A stretch of 64,000 nt of DNA from the NCBI RefSeq assembly GCF_900626095.1, contig NZ_UYZZ01000002.1, positions 62,001 through 126,000 on the forward strand. The letters run 5' to 3'. The first letter of the stretch is position 1, and every line of letters begins with the position of its first letter. Made by a program: the position numbers and the translations under genes. Under the pieces are notes generated by a model. The model was not told the origin of the DNA, did not search any database, and saw only the letters and a list, made by a program, of their open reading frames with translations. The DNA is from Clostridium rectalis (GTDB lineage Bacteria; Bacillota; Clostridia; Clostridiales; Clostridiaceae). Shown here in pieces: positions 8,714 through 16,316 of this stretch.

Positions 8714-9292
8714 TTATCGTCTTAAAATATAGAATTTTAGAAGAGCTGGTATTTCCCTTATAAAACCATAGGTTTCATGAGATTTATAAGGAGTTACATA
8801 TACTCCAGAAAAGGAGGCTTTTATATTAACTTTTTTAGTCATTAAAGATGCTCTTTTTAAATGATAGTTATTTGATACTACTATGGCAGTGTTAAATTTC
8901 ATATTATCCATTATATCTTTACAGTTATCTAAATTTTCCATAGTTGACGTTGATGCTTCCTCTTTTATTATATTTTTTTCATCCATTCCTTTTTCCATAA
9001 GATACCTCCTTACTGCTTCTGCTTCAGATATATTTTCTCCAGGTCCTTTCCCTCCTGATGCTATTATATATTTACCATACCCTTCTTTATAAAGTCTATA
9101 AGCCTCATCCGTTCTCCATTTAAGAAATGGACTAGGGGTTTCGCCATAAACACTACAACCGAGTACTACTATACAATCTGATTTCTGTACTTTTGAATTA
9201 TGTGCAAAATTATATATAGTTAACCCTAATGCTGCAGTTATAATAATTCCTAAACATATTAATGCAGCAATTACCTTCCATATCATCTTCAT
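8714..9292 (-). CDS. YdcF/SanA-like DUF218 membrane protein
   Basis: The 192-aa product has one N-terminal membrane helix (about residues 5-28) and then a DUF218 domain. That domain is visible as DCIVVLGC (about 38-45), ASGGKGPGENISEAEA (about 80-95), and VVSNNYHLKRA near residue 140, with the conserved Asn and His. Family members such as SanA and ElyC affect the cell envelope, apparently through lipid-carrier metabolism, but the reaction is not settled. The domain is expected outside the membrane. The neighbours give no further clue. Confidence 0.85.
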   Translation of the reverse strand: MKMIWKVIAALICLGIIITAALGLTIYNFAHNSKVQKSDCIVVLGCSVYGETPSPFLKWRTDEAYRLYKEGYGKYIIASGGKGPGENISEAEAVRRYLMEKGMDEKNIIKEEASTSTMENLDNCKDIMDNMKFNTAIVVSNNYHLKRASLMTKKVNIKASFSGVYVTPYKSHETYGFIREIPALLKFYILRR

Positions 9293-9333
9293 ATCATCAC
9301 CTTATTTTTCCTTTCATTATTATAATATGTTCA

Positions 9334-10017
9334 CTACACTAATTCGCCTTCTAATTTTCCTTCATTTAGTATTTCTATAATATTTTTATTAAAATCTATA
9401 ATTCCTTCTTCTTTCATTTTAAGCATCTCTCTTGAAAGCGATGGTCTTGGTATTCCCAAATATTCAGCCATTTCTTTTCTAGAAACATTCAATTTCAAAA
9501 TACAATTTTGTTGTTTTTTATACTCTTCTAAAATAAAATTACTAACTTTTTCTCTTATGCTATGATAAGATAAGTTTTTTACTTTTCTATTTAACATTAA
9601 TATTTTATTAGACAAAAGCCCCATAAAATTATTTAAAGCTTTAGAGTCTAAATTAAACAACTTTAAAATTTGGTCTTTAGATATAAACAATATTTCTGAT
9701 TTTTCAGTAGCTACTATACTAGCTGGATATGTGTTCATATTAGAAAATATAATAACTTCTCCAAAAATTTCTCCTTGATTTAACCTATCTATAGTTATAG
9801 CTTTTCCAGAGGCAAATATCTTTTGCACCTCAATTTTTCCATATATAACTATACCAAGACTTGTGCATTCATCTTCCTCAATAGCAATAAACTTAGATTT
9901 ATTAAAAGTATTTATTTTATATTTTATTTCCTTAAGTAGTTTATCTATTTTTTCTTTATCTATATTTTTAAATATTATACTTTTTTTCAATATATCTATA
10001 ATATCTTCCTTTTTCAT
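9334..10017 (-). CDS. Crp/Fnr-family transcriptional regulator
   Basis: The 227-aa protein has an N-terminal cyclic-nucleotide-binding-like barrel (about residues 20-125, with GEIFGEVIIFSN) and a C-terminal winged helix (about 150-215) whose recognition segment reads SRKEMAEYLGIPRPSLSREM. It has no cysteine cluster like that of Fnr, so the signal is unknown. It is divergent from a ferredoxin-type gene, and a perfect Crp/Fnr-style palindrome lies between them, so it probably activates that gene and may regulate itself. Related clostridial regulators are linked to nitrosative-stress and redox genes; that link is not proven here. Confidence 0.9.
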   Translation of the reverse strand: MKKEDIIDILKKSIIFKNIDKEKIDKLLKEIKYKINTFNKSKFIAIEEDECTSLGIVIYGKIEVQKIFASGKAITIDRLNQGEIFGEVIIFSNMNTYPASIVATEKSEILFISKDQILKLFNLDSKALNNFMGLLSNKILMLNRKVKNLSYHSIREKVSNFILEEYKKQQNCILKLNVSRKEMAEYLGIPRPSLSREMLKMKEEGIIDFNKNIIEILNEGKLEGELV

Positions 10018-10056
10018 ATATAATCTTTCCTTTCTTTAATTTTTATTTTACTATTT

Positions 10057-10072
10057 TGTAACATTTGTTACA
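10057..10072. promoter_or_regulatory. Crp/Fnr-type operator
   Basis: TGTAACATTTGTTACA is a perfect 7-2-7 inverted repeat between the divergent regulator and ferredoxin genes. Its centre, 10064.5, is 41.5 bases before the start predicted from the TATAAT at 10094-10099. This is the class II activator position for Crp/Fnr proteins. Confidence 0.8.
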
Positions 10073-10093
10073 TACTTATATAAGTAATTCTAA

Positions 10094-10099
10094 TATAAT
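10094..10099 (+). promoter_or_regulatory. -10 box of the ferredoxin gene promoter
   Basis: A consensus TATAAT predicts transcription from about 10106. No good -35 box lies at 16-18 bp spacing; the operator occupies that place, as expected for an activator-dependent promoter. Confidence 0.6.
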
Positions 10100-10141
10100 A
10101 AAAACGTAATTTCAATAAACATTAACGTTGGAGGTAAATTT

Positions 10142-10852
10142 ATGATACGTAAAATAATTACTATAGATGAGACCAAATGTAATGGTTGTGAACTATGTGT
10201 AAAAGCTTGTCATGAAGATGCTATAGAAATAATAAATGGGAAAGCCAAACTTATAAGTGATGAATACTGTGATGGACTTGGTGACTGTCTTCCTGAATGC
10301 CCAACAGGAGCCATTTCTATCATAGAGAGAGAAGCTGAAAAATACAACGAAGATAAAGTATTAAAAAAACAACTAAATAAAAGCTATAATCATAATTCCT
10401 GTAAGTGCCCAGGTACACAAACCAAAATTATAAAAAGAGACACTATAAATAAATCAAACTGTATAACAATAAAAGAAAACCATATAAAATCAGAACTTTG
10501 CCAATGGCCTATACAATTAAATTTAGTAAACTCTAACGCGTCCTATTTTAAAAACACTAATTTACTTATTGCAGCAGATTGTACAGCCTACTCATATGCT
10601 AATTTTCATGAGGATTTTATAAAAAACCATATTACATTAATTGGCTGTCCAAAATTAGATGATAATGATTATTATGAGGAAAAACTAGCTTCAATTCTCC
10701 ATTCAAACAATATTAAAAGTATTACTGTAGTTAGAATGGAGGTACCTTGTTGTAGTGGAATAGTAACTGCAGTAAAAAATGCTATGTTAAATTCAAAAAC
10801 TATAGTTTCCTATAGAGAAGTAGTTATATCTACAGACGGAAAACTGGTATAA
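10142..10852 (+). CDS. 4Fe-4S ferredoxin-domain protein, 236 aa
   Basis: The first 65 residues form a two-cluster ferredoxin: CNGCELCVKAC (from about residue 14) and the variant second motif CDGLGDCLPECP (about 49). A linker with NSCKCPGTQ and a second domain of about 130 residues follow, with LCQWPIQLNLV, LLIAADCTAY, LIGCPKLDD and MEVPCCSG. The conserved cysteines there suggest another cofactor or disulfide chemistry. Proteins of this layout recur in anaerobes next to Crp/Fnr regulators and redox genes, but I know of no assigned reaction. GGAGG precedes the ATG. It is monocistronic, ending at a strong terminator. Confidence 0.88.
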   Translation: MIRKIITIDETKCNGCELCVKACHEDAIEIINGKAKLISDEYCDGLGDCLPECPTGAISIIEREAEKYNEDKVLKKQLNKSYNHNSCKCPGTQTKIIKRDTINKSNCITIKENHIKSELCQWPIQLNLVNSNASYFKNTNLLIAADCTAYSYANFHEDFIKNHITLIGCPKLDDNDYYEEKLASILHSNNIKSITVVRMEVPCCSGIVTAVKNAMLNSKTIVSYREVVISTDGKLV

Positions 10853-10858
10853 ATATAA

Positions 10859-10900
10859 AAAAATAACTTCCATACTCTATTATTTATGGAAGTTATTTTT
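10859..10900 (+). terminator. Terminator of the ferredoxin gene
   Basis: A 15-bp perfect stem (10859-10873 with 10886-10900) ends in TTATTTTT directly after the stop codon. Confidence 0.85.
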
Positions 10901-11022
10901 AAATTATTATAAACTTTATCTTATCTATTTAAATCCCTTTGATTTAGTGGTAAAATATGTATACACATTATAAACTTATTAGGTATTGCTGATATAAAGC
11001 TATTTCTATTGGGAGGTTTCTT

Positions 11023-12057
11023 ATGTTAGGGTATATTACAGAAGTAATACCACAGGATATGATTATAAATACATTAGAGGAAAAAGAAAATTTTTTCAAA
11101 GATTCTCTTCATTATGATAAAATAGTTAATTTCCTAGTGGAAGGATTTGCTTTGCATCAAATTTTATTAGACGATACTGGTATACCATATGACTTTAAGT
11201 TTATTAAAGTAAATCATAGCTTTCAAAGACTTACTAATATAAAAAGTAAAGATATTTTAAATAAATCTTTTAAAAGTATATTTCCTGGATGTATAGATTT
11301 ATGGATAAATATATTTAGTAGAGTAGCTTTAGATGGGAAAATTATTTCTTATGAAACATATTCTTATAAAATAAAAAAATACTTTAAAATTCTTGCCTTC
11401 AGCCCTAAAAAGGGGAAATTCATTACCCTATTTTCAGAATTTATACCGGATCAGTCTAACCATAAAACTAGTTGCAAGAATAATATTAAAAAAGAGAATA
11501 ACTGGAAATTCATGGCTTATCACGATCCTTTAACTGCCCTTCCTAATAGAAGACTTTTGGTTCATCATTTAAATAGAGAGTTTATATTACAAGAAAAACA
11601 AAACTCTACTTTTGCTATAATGTTTATAGATATTGACAATTTTAAAATTATAAATGATACCTTGGGTCATCATGCAGGTGACTGTATTTTAAAGGAATTT
11701 TCAAATAGGTTAAAATCCATTATAAAATATAATGATAAAGTTTTTAGATTAGGTGGTGATGAATTTGTACTTTTCATAAAAATAAATACTGGACTAGACA
11801 CCATAATAACTACTATAAAAAAACTAACCCGATCATTACATATTCCTTTTAAATTTGAAAACAAAGAAATATTTCTTACTTTAAGCGTAGGAATAAGCTT
11901 ATATCCCGAGGATGGTAAAGATATAGATTCTCTTTTAAAAAATGCAGATACCGCAATGTATAAAGCTAAAGAGCAATGTGGTATATGCTTTAAATTTTAT
12001 AATTATTTACTAGCCCAATCTTATTTAAATATGATAAATAAAAAAGCTGTTGATTAA
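11023..12057 (+). CDS. PAS-GGDEF diguanylate cyclase
   Basis: The 344-aa protein has a PAS-like sensor region (about residues 35-140, with HQILLDDTGIPYDFKFIKVN) and a GGDEF domain (about 170-335) with the intact active site RLGGDEFVLF. It should make cyclic di-GMP from two GTP. The position of the inhibitory site (normally RxxD) reads KYND, so product feedback may be absent or weak. No membrane helix is seen. GGGAGG precedes the start. It is a single gene between two hairpins, and its signal is unknown. Confidence 0.93.
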   Translation: MLGYITEVIPQDMIINTLEEKENFFKDSLHYDKIVNFLVEGFALHQILLDDTGIPYDFKFIKVNHSFQRLTNIKSKDILNKSFKSIFPGCIDLWINIFSRVALDGKIISYETYSYKIKKYFKILAFSPKKGKFITLFSEFIPDQSNHKTSCKNNIKKENNWKFMAYHDPLTALPNRRLLVHHLNREFILQEKQNSTFAIMFIDIDNFKIINDTLGHHAGDCILKEFSNRLKSIIKYNDKVFRLGGDEFVLFIKINTGLDTIITTIKKLTRSLHIPFKFENKEIFLTLSVGISLYPEDGKDIDSLLKNADTAMYKAKEQCGICFKFYNYLLAQSYLNMINKKAVD

Positions 12058-12061
12058 TCTA

Positions 12062-12094
12062 AATTGCTCCCTGTCTACTTGACAGGGAGCAATT
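12062..12094. terminator. Hairpin between convergent genes
   Basis: A 14-bp GC-rich perfect stem (12062-12075 with 12081-12094) lies between the ends of the GGDEF gene and pbuG. T runs are short on both sides, but position and stability point to a shared terminator. Confidence 0.65.
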
Positions 12095-12133
12095 CATACT
12101 CCTAAACATCCTAATAATTCATTATATAATATT

Positions 12134-13576
12134 TTATTTAGGAAGTATAGTAAATCGAATAATAAATAGTGTAGCTAATACATAAACTATAGGGTGTACT
12201 TCCTTTCCTCTTCCTGTTACTAATTTAACTATTGGGTAAAATATAATTCCTGATGCTATACCATTTGCTATACTATAACTAAAAGGCATAATCGCAATAG
12301 TAAAAAATGCTGGTAAAGCTTCTGTAAAATCGTTAAAATCAATTTTAGTTACCGATCCCATCATTAATACTCCAACAATTATAAGTGCTGGTGCTGTAGC
12401 CTGAGCTGGAACTATTCCAACAAGCCCTGTAAAGAACATTGCAAGTAAAAATAAGATTCCTGTTACTACAGATGTTAGTCCAGTTCTTCCCCCTTCTGAA
12501 ATTCCAGCAGTTGATTCTACATAAGTTGTAACTGTACTTGTTCCTAGTACAGATCCCATAGTTGTAGCAACTGCATCTGCCATAAGTGCTTTATTTAAAT
12601 TTTTCACTCGGCCATTTTCATCTACCATATTAGCTTTATGTGCTGTTCCAACTAATGTTCCTATAGTATCAAACATATCTACTAAACTAAAAGAAATTAC
12701 TACCATCATTACATTTAATAATGCTCCTAAGATACCCGTACCACCTTTAGTCAATAATCCACCTAAATCAAGTTTCATAAATGTTGGTGCTAAAGAAGGT
12801 GGTGCACTAATAATTTGAGTTAACGGTATTAATTTTGTTATTCCTAAAGGAATACCTATTATAGTAGTTAAGAGTATTCCTATAAGTATTGAACCTTTAA
12901 CTCCTCTAGACATAAGCATTGCTGTTATAGCTATACCTATTAAAGTAAGTACTGTACTTGGATTTGTAAATTCTCCAAAACTAACTAATGTTTCTGGATT
13001 TGATACAATTATTCCCCCGCTTTTAAAACCGATTAAAGCTATAAATAATCCTATCCCCGCAGAAATAGCAAATTTTAAATTTAAAGGTATTGAGTCAACT
13101 ATTTTTTCTCTTATAGAAGTTAGTGTAATTATTATAAATAATATACCTGATATAAATACTGCCGCTAACCCTTGTTGCCAAGTATATCCCAATGTTAAAC
13201 ATACACTAAAAGTGAAAAACGCATTAAGTCCCATACCTGGAGCCTGTGCAAAAGGCAAATTTGCATAGAATCCCATTATAAAGGTTCCTATAGCTGCTGA
13301 GATACATGTTGCCGCAAATACTGCTGCCACTACGCTATCATTTAATGCATTTATACCTGCATTAACAGCCGCTTCTCCTAGTAACCCCTTAGTATTCATA
13401 CCAGCTTGCATAAGTATTCCTGGATTTACAAATATAACATATGCCATTGTAATAAAAATAGTAATACCTGCAATTACCTCAGTTCTTACATTGGTATTAT
13501 TCTCTGATAATTTAAAAAATGAATCCAAAAATGTTTTTTTTTCATTATTTACCTTTGTCTCTTTTAACTGTTCCAC
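12134..13576 (-). CDS. pbuG: Hypoxanthine/guanine permease, NCS2 AzgA type
   Basis: The 480-aa integral membrane protein has about 12-14 helices and typical AzgA/PbuG-subfamily features: an N-terminal FKLSENNTNVRTEVIAGITIFITMAYVIFVNP, QAPGMGLNAFF near residue 110, and GTSTVTTYVESTAGISEGGRTGL in the second repeat. It should take up purine bases by proton symport. The start is GTG 13576 behind AGGAGG. Purine-box-like sites around its promoter, matching those at the pur operon, support a purine role. Guanine/hypoxanthine specificity is inferred from the subfamily. Confidence 0.9.
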   Translation of the reverse strand: MEQLKETKVNNEKKTFLDSFFKLSENNTNVRTEVIAGITIFITMAYVIFVNPGILMQAGMNTKGLLGEAAVNAGINALNDSVVAAVFAATCISAAIGTFIMGFYANLPFAQAPGMGLNAFFTFSVCLTLGYTWQQGLAAVFISGILFIIITLTSIREKIVDSIPLNLKFAISAGIGLFIALIGFKSGGIIVSNPETLVSFGEFTNPSTVLTLIGIAITAMLMSRGVKGSILIGILLTTIIGIPLGITKLIPLTQIISAPPSLAPTFMKLDLGGLLTKGGTGILGALLNVMMVVISFSLVDMFDTIGTLVGTAHKANMVDENGRVKNLNKALMADAVATTMGSVLGTSTVTTYVESTAGISEGGRTGLTSVVTGILFLLAMFFTGLVGIVPAQATAPALIIVGVLMMGSVTKIDFNDFTEALPAFFTIAIMPFSYSIANGIASGIIFYPIVKLVTGRGKEVHPIVYVLATLFIIRFTILPK

Positions 13577-13605
13577 TCCCCAAACCTCCTAAACAACATT
13601 CATAC

Positions 13606-13746
13606 CATAACGAACATTGTTACGTATTTTACATATTAATATTAGCATTTAAAAGAAGTTAAGTCAATATGTTTTTATACTTTTAATCAAAATTATTCGT
13701 TATTTTTCCTTCATATATTCTTTTGATCAATATAACGTTCGTAATG
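13606..13746. promoter_or_regulatory. Three PurBox-like sites around the pbuG promoter
   Basis: Sites matching AWWWACGAAYWWT lie at 13606-13618 (plus, 12 of 13), 13692-13704 (minus, 13 of 13, AATAACGAATAAT) and 13734-13746 (minus, 11 of 13). One is just downstream of the predicted start and two are upstream of the -35 box. The arrangement suggests a repressor spanning the promoter. Confidence 0.5.
13639..13667 (-). promoter_or_regulatory. pbuG promoter
   Basis: TTGACT (13662-13667), a 17-nt spacer and TAATAT (13639-13644) on the minus strand give a start near 13632 and a leader of about 56 bases. No purine riboswitch aptamer is present in this leader. Confidence 0.7.
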
Positions 13747-13762
13747 ATACGTATGTTGTTGC

Positions 13763-13808
13763 AAAACAAAAGATAACTTTATAACAATAAAGCTATCTTT
13801 TGTTTTTT
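13763..13808 (-). terminator. Terminator after the alanine/glycine symporter
   Basis: A long near-perfect hairpin (arms about 13763-13781 and 13788-13806, one mismatch) follows the symporter stop at once, with T-rich ends on both strands. It separates the symporter from the pbuG control region. Confidence 0.75.
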
Positions 13809-15210
13809 ATCTTGATGCCACCTGCTTAAGAGACTCTTCCTCTTCTTTTTTGTCATTTTTCATATTATTAAAATACATTCTAGTTTCATTTACTACTATA
13901 CCGCTTAATCCCACAAGTGCTATTAAATTTGGTATAGCCATCAATCCATTAACTATATCCGCAATAATCCATATTATATCTAATTTTAATATAGAAAGTC
14001 CTCCAACAGCAACTATTCCAATAAATATATATCTATATATTTTTATTCCCTTCACTCCAAATAAGTATTCAGTACATCTTTCTCCATAATAATTCCATCC
14101 TAAAATTGTAGTAAAAGCGAAAAATAAAAGTCCTATCGTTATTATAAATTTCCCTACAAAAGGTAATGGTATCCCTTGAAGAAATGCTGAATTTGTCATA
14201 GCTGCTCCTTCTAAATCTGAACTCCACGCCCCTGTAATTACTAAAGTTAAGCCCGTCATAGTACAAATAACTATAGTATCTATAAATGTTCCTGTCATGG
14301 ATATTAAACCTTGCCTTACACAAGATTTTGTTTTTGCAGCAGCTGCAGCTATTGGTGCACTTCCAAGTCCTGATTCATTAGAAAATACTCCTCTTGCTAC
14401 ACCATTTTTCACTGCCTGCTTAACTGTTGCCCCTAAAAAACCACCTATTGCAGCCGTAGGAGTAAAAGCGCTTTTAATAATTAAAGATAATGCCGCTGGC
14501 ACTGCTTTTACATTTGCAAGTAATACAATTAATGAAGCTACCACATATAATATAGCCATAAAAGGAACTATTTTTTCCGCAACCTTTGCTATTGATTTTA
14601 TTCCTCCTAATGTAACCCCAGCTACTAATACAGTTATCACCACTCCCGAAGCAATAAATGGTACTCCATAAGAATCCTTTAAAGAATCTGATATAGCATT
14701 AATTTGAGCGAAAGTTCCTATTCCAAAATAAGCTACACCTATTCCAAATATAGCAAATAATTTAGCAAGCCATTTAACTCCAAGACCTTTTTCTATATAA
14801 TACATAGGGCCACCTGACATTTGTCCATTTTTATCTACTACTCTGTATTTAACAGCAAGAAGCCCCTCTGCATATTTAGTAGCCATTCCAAAGAAAGCAG
14901 CTATCCACATCCAAAACAACGCCCCTGGTCCACCGGATTTAATTGCCGTAGCCACCCCAACAATATTACCTGTTCCTATAGTTGCCGCCAAAGCAGTGCA
15001 TAGAGCCTGAAAGCTTGTTACATCTCCCTCTCCTTGGCTGTCACTATCCTCTTTTGAAAAAAGATATTTAAATGCTAATGGAAGCTTTCTAATCTGAAGT
15101 ACTCCAAGACGTACAGTTAAATATATTCCCGTACCAACTAGTAAGACTAGTAATGGGACCCCCCATACTAAATCATCGATTTTTTTAAAGATTTGAATTA
15201 TAATTTCCAT
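13807..15210 (-). CDS. Alanine/glycine:cation symporter (AGCS family)
   Basis: The 467-aa membrane protein imports glycine or alanine with Na+ (or H+). Family marks are TIGTGNIVGVATAIKSGGPGALFWMW (about residues 75-100), MSGGPMYYIEKGLG (about 135) and GVARGVFSNESGLGSAPIA (about 275). I start it at ATG 15210, preceded by AGGAGG. The frame stays open upstream to 15453, but that stretch is the glycine riboswitch and should not be translated. The riboswitch makes glycine the likely physiological substrate. Confidence 0.94.
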   Translation of the reverse strand: MEIIIQIFKKIDDLVWGVPLLVLLVGTGIYLTVRLGVLQIRKLPLAFKYLFSKEDSDSQGEGDVTSFQALCTALAATIGTGNIVGVATAIKSGGPGALFWMWIAAFFGMATKYAEGLLAVKYRVVDKNGQMSGGPMYYIEKGLGVKWLAKLFAIFGIGVAYFGIGTFAQINAISDSLKDSYGVPFIASGVVITVLVAGVTLGGIKSIAKVAEKIVPFMAILYVVASLIVLLANVKAVPAALSLIIKSAFTPTAAIGGFLGATVKQAVKNGVARGVFSNESGLGSAPIAAAAAKTKSCVRQGLISMTGTFIDTIVICTMTGLTLVITGAWSSDLEGAAMTNSAFLQGIPLPFVGKFIITIGLLFFAFTTILGWNYYGERCTEYLFGVKGIKIYRYIFIGIVAVGGLSILKLDIIWIIADIVNGLMAIPNLIALVGLSGIVVNETRMYFNNMKNDKKEEEESLKQVASR

Positions 15211-15271
15211 TTTCCATCCTCCTATTATCTTATTTTTGGACAGAGGATGAATATAAACATGAGAAATAAAT

Positions 15272-15302
15272 AGAGGTCTAGCCAAAAAAATAGCAGACCT
15301 CT
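15272..15302 (-). terminator. Expression-platform hairpin of the glycine riboswitch
   Basis: AGAGGTCT (15295-15302) pairs with AGACCTCT (15272-15279) on the minus strand, followed by ATTTATTTC. It lies between the second aptamer and the symporter start. The T run is imperfect, so the direction of control cannot be read from sequence. Confidence 0.6.
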
Positions 15303-15318
15303 GGATTACACGTCTATT

Positions 15319-15485
15319 CTCTGTCCTTTTACCTGAGAGTTTCATTGGAATGGAATATTCCAACTTGCTCCTTCGGTGCTCATTTAAGAGTCTCTCCAGA
15401 GTTTCGTCCAATAACAGTCCTCCCCATAAATATGGTACCTGAAAGATTAACATCTTCGGTGGGCTAAAAGCCTCTCTCCTATTAC
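15319..15485 (-). ncRNA. Tandem glycine riboswitch
   Basis: Two glycine aptamers follow each other on the minus strand. The first runs from AGGAGAGAGGC through CCCACCGAAG and CAGGTACC to GGGGAGGACTGT. The second runs from CTCTGGAGAGACTC through GAGCACCGAAGGAGCAAG and CTCAGGTAAAAGGACAGAG. The paired GGAGAG, CACCGAAG and CAGGT blocks are the class signature, and CTCTG/CAGAG closes the second aptamer. It controls the AGCS symporter downstream. Confidence 0.95.
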
Positions 15486-15517
15486 CTTCATCCGAACCAC
15501 TTATTAAATTATTTATG

Positions 15518-15546
15518 ATTATATCACTAATAATTTACATATGCAA
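15518..15546 (-). promoter_or_regulatory. Promoter of the glycine riboswitch transcript
   Basis: An extended -10 (TG, one base, TATAAT at 15518-15523) with TTGCAT 17 bp upstream (15541-15546) on the minus strand predicts a start near 15511, just before the first aptamer. Confidence 0.65.
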
Positions 15547-15580
15547 TAGATTTTATTAAATAATTCATATTCAAAATAAT

Positions 15581-16132
15581 CTATATTTTGTCAAAATAAT
15601 TCCTTAGCCCTTTTATTAATGGTAGTGCTAATACTATACCCACTAGTACTTCAATAATATTGCCTGGTATCTCTACCAATGAAATTATTAAACTTTCTTG
15701 AAATGTAGCAACCTTTACATATATAAATCTAGTTATAGCTGCATTAGCTAAATAATATGCAACAACCATCCAAATTCCTGCCATAATAAACGCAAAAATA
15801 TTGTTCCATAAATTGTTCCCGTTATAATTCTTTCTATATGCTATATATGCTGCAACATACGCCATACTTCCTTTTATAATTAATGTAAAAGGTGCCCATA
15901 CAAAATATCCTCCCAATATATCCGCCATACACATTCCAAAAGCTGCAGCAACAGCCCCCCTTTTTTTACCAAGTAAAATTGCAGATATAAATACCATACT
16001 ATCTCCTAAATGAGTATATCCAATAAGCGTTGGTATCCTTATTGTCATAGTTACCATACAAGTAACAGCTATAAGTAAAGCTATTTGAACGATTTGTAAG
16101 GTTTTACTTTTCCCAGGCAATTTGTTTTCCAC
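15581..16132 (-). CDS. ECF transporter substrate-binding (S) subunit
   Basis: The 183-aa protein has five to six hydrophobic helices and the S-component look of the ECF riboflavin/HMP-like group: GYTHLGDSMVFISAILLGKKRGAVAAAFG (about residues 38-66), then APFTLIIKG. It would bind a vitamin or precursor and dock on a shared EcfA/T module that is not in this window. The substrate cannot be read from sequence, and no TPP or FMN riboswitch is present. I prefer GTG 16132 as start, behind GGGGGA; the ATG at 16150 has no ribosome site. Confidence 0.82.
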   Translation of the reverse strand: MENKLPGKSKTLQIVQIALLIAVTCMVTMTIRIPTLIGYTHLGDSMVFISAILLGKKRGAVAAAFGMCMADILGGYFVWAPFTLIIKGSMAYVAAYIAYRKNYNGNNLWNNIFAFIMAGIWMVVAYYLANAAITRFIYVKVATFQESLIISLVEIPGNIIEVLVGIVLALPLIKGLRNYFDKI

Positions 16133-16172
16133 TTTAATCCCCCATCTCATTATTATTTATATATCACTTACT

Positions 16173-16200
16173 ATTATAAATAATAATTTAAACTTCTCAA
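16173..16200 (-). promoter_or_regulatory. Promoter of the ECF S-subunit gene
   Basis: TTGAGA (16195-16200), a 16-nt spacer and TATAAT (16173-16178) on the minus strand precede the gene by about 40 bases. Confidence 0.6.
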
Positions 16201-16250
16201 ATGTATGGATACATTTTAATTTCTAAACTATGTATTAACCCCCTCCAAAG

Positions 16251-16281
16251 AGACTATTTTAAGTTACGCTAAAAATAGTCT
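16251..16281. terminator. Hairpin downstream of the first cstA
   Basis: A 10-bp stem (16251-16260 with 16272-16281) lies between cstA (ending 16317) and the ECF promoter. The T run is better on the plus strand, which has no gene here, so its use as the cstA terminator is uncertain. Confidence 0.4.
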
Positions 16282-16316
16282 TTTTCATTTTAAAATATAC
16301 TATTAACTTATCTATA

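Noticed and set aside
15211-15453. N-terminal extension of the AGCS symporter
   Set aside because: It is the second glycine aptamer and expression platform; a clear ribosome site supports ATG 15210.
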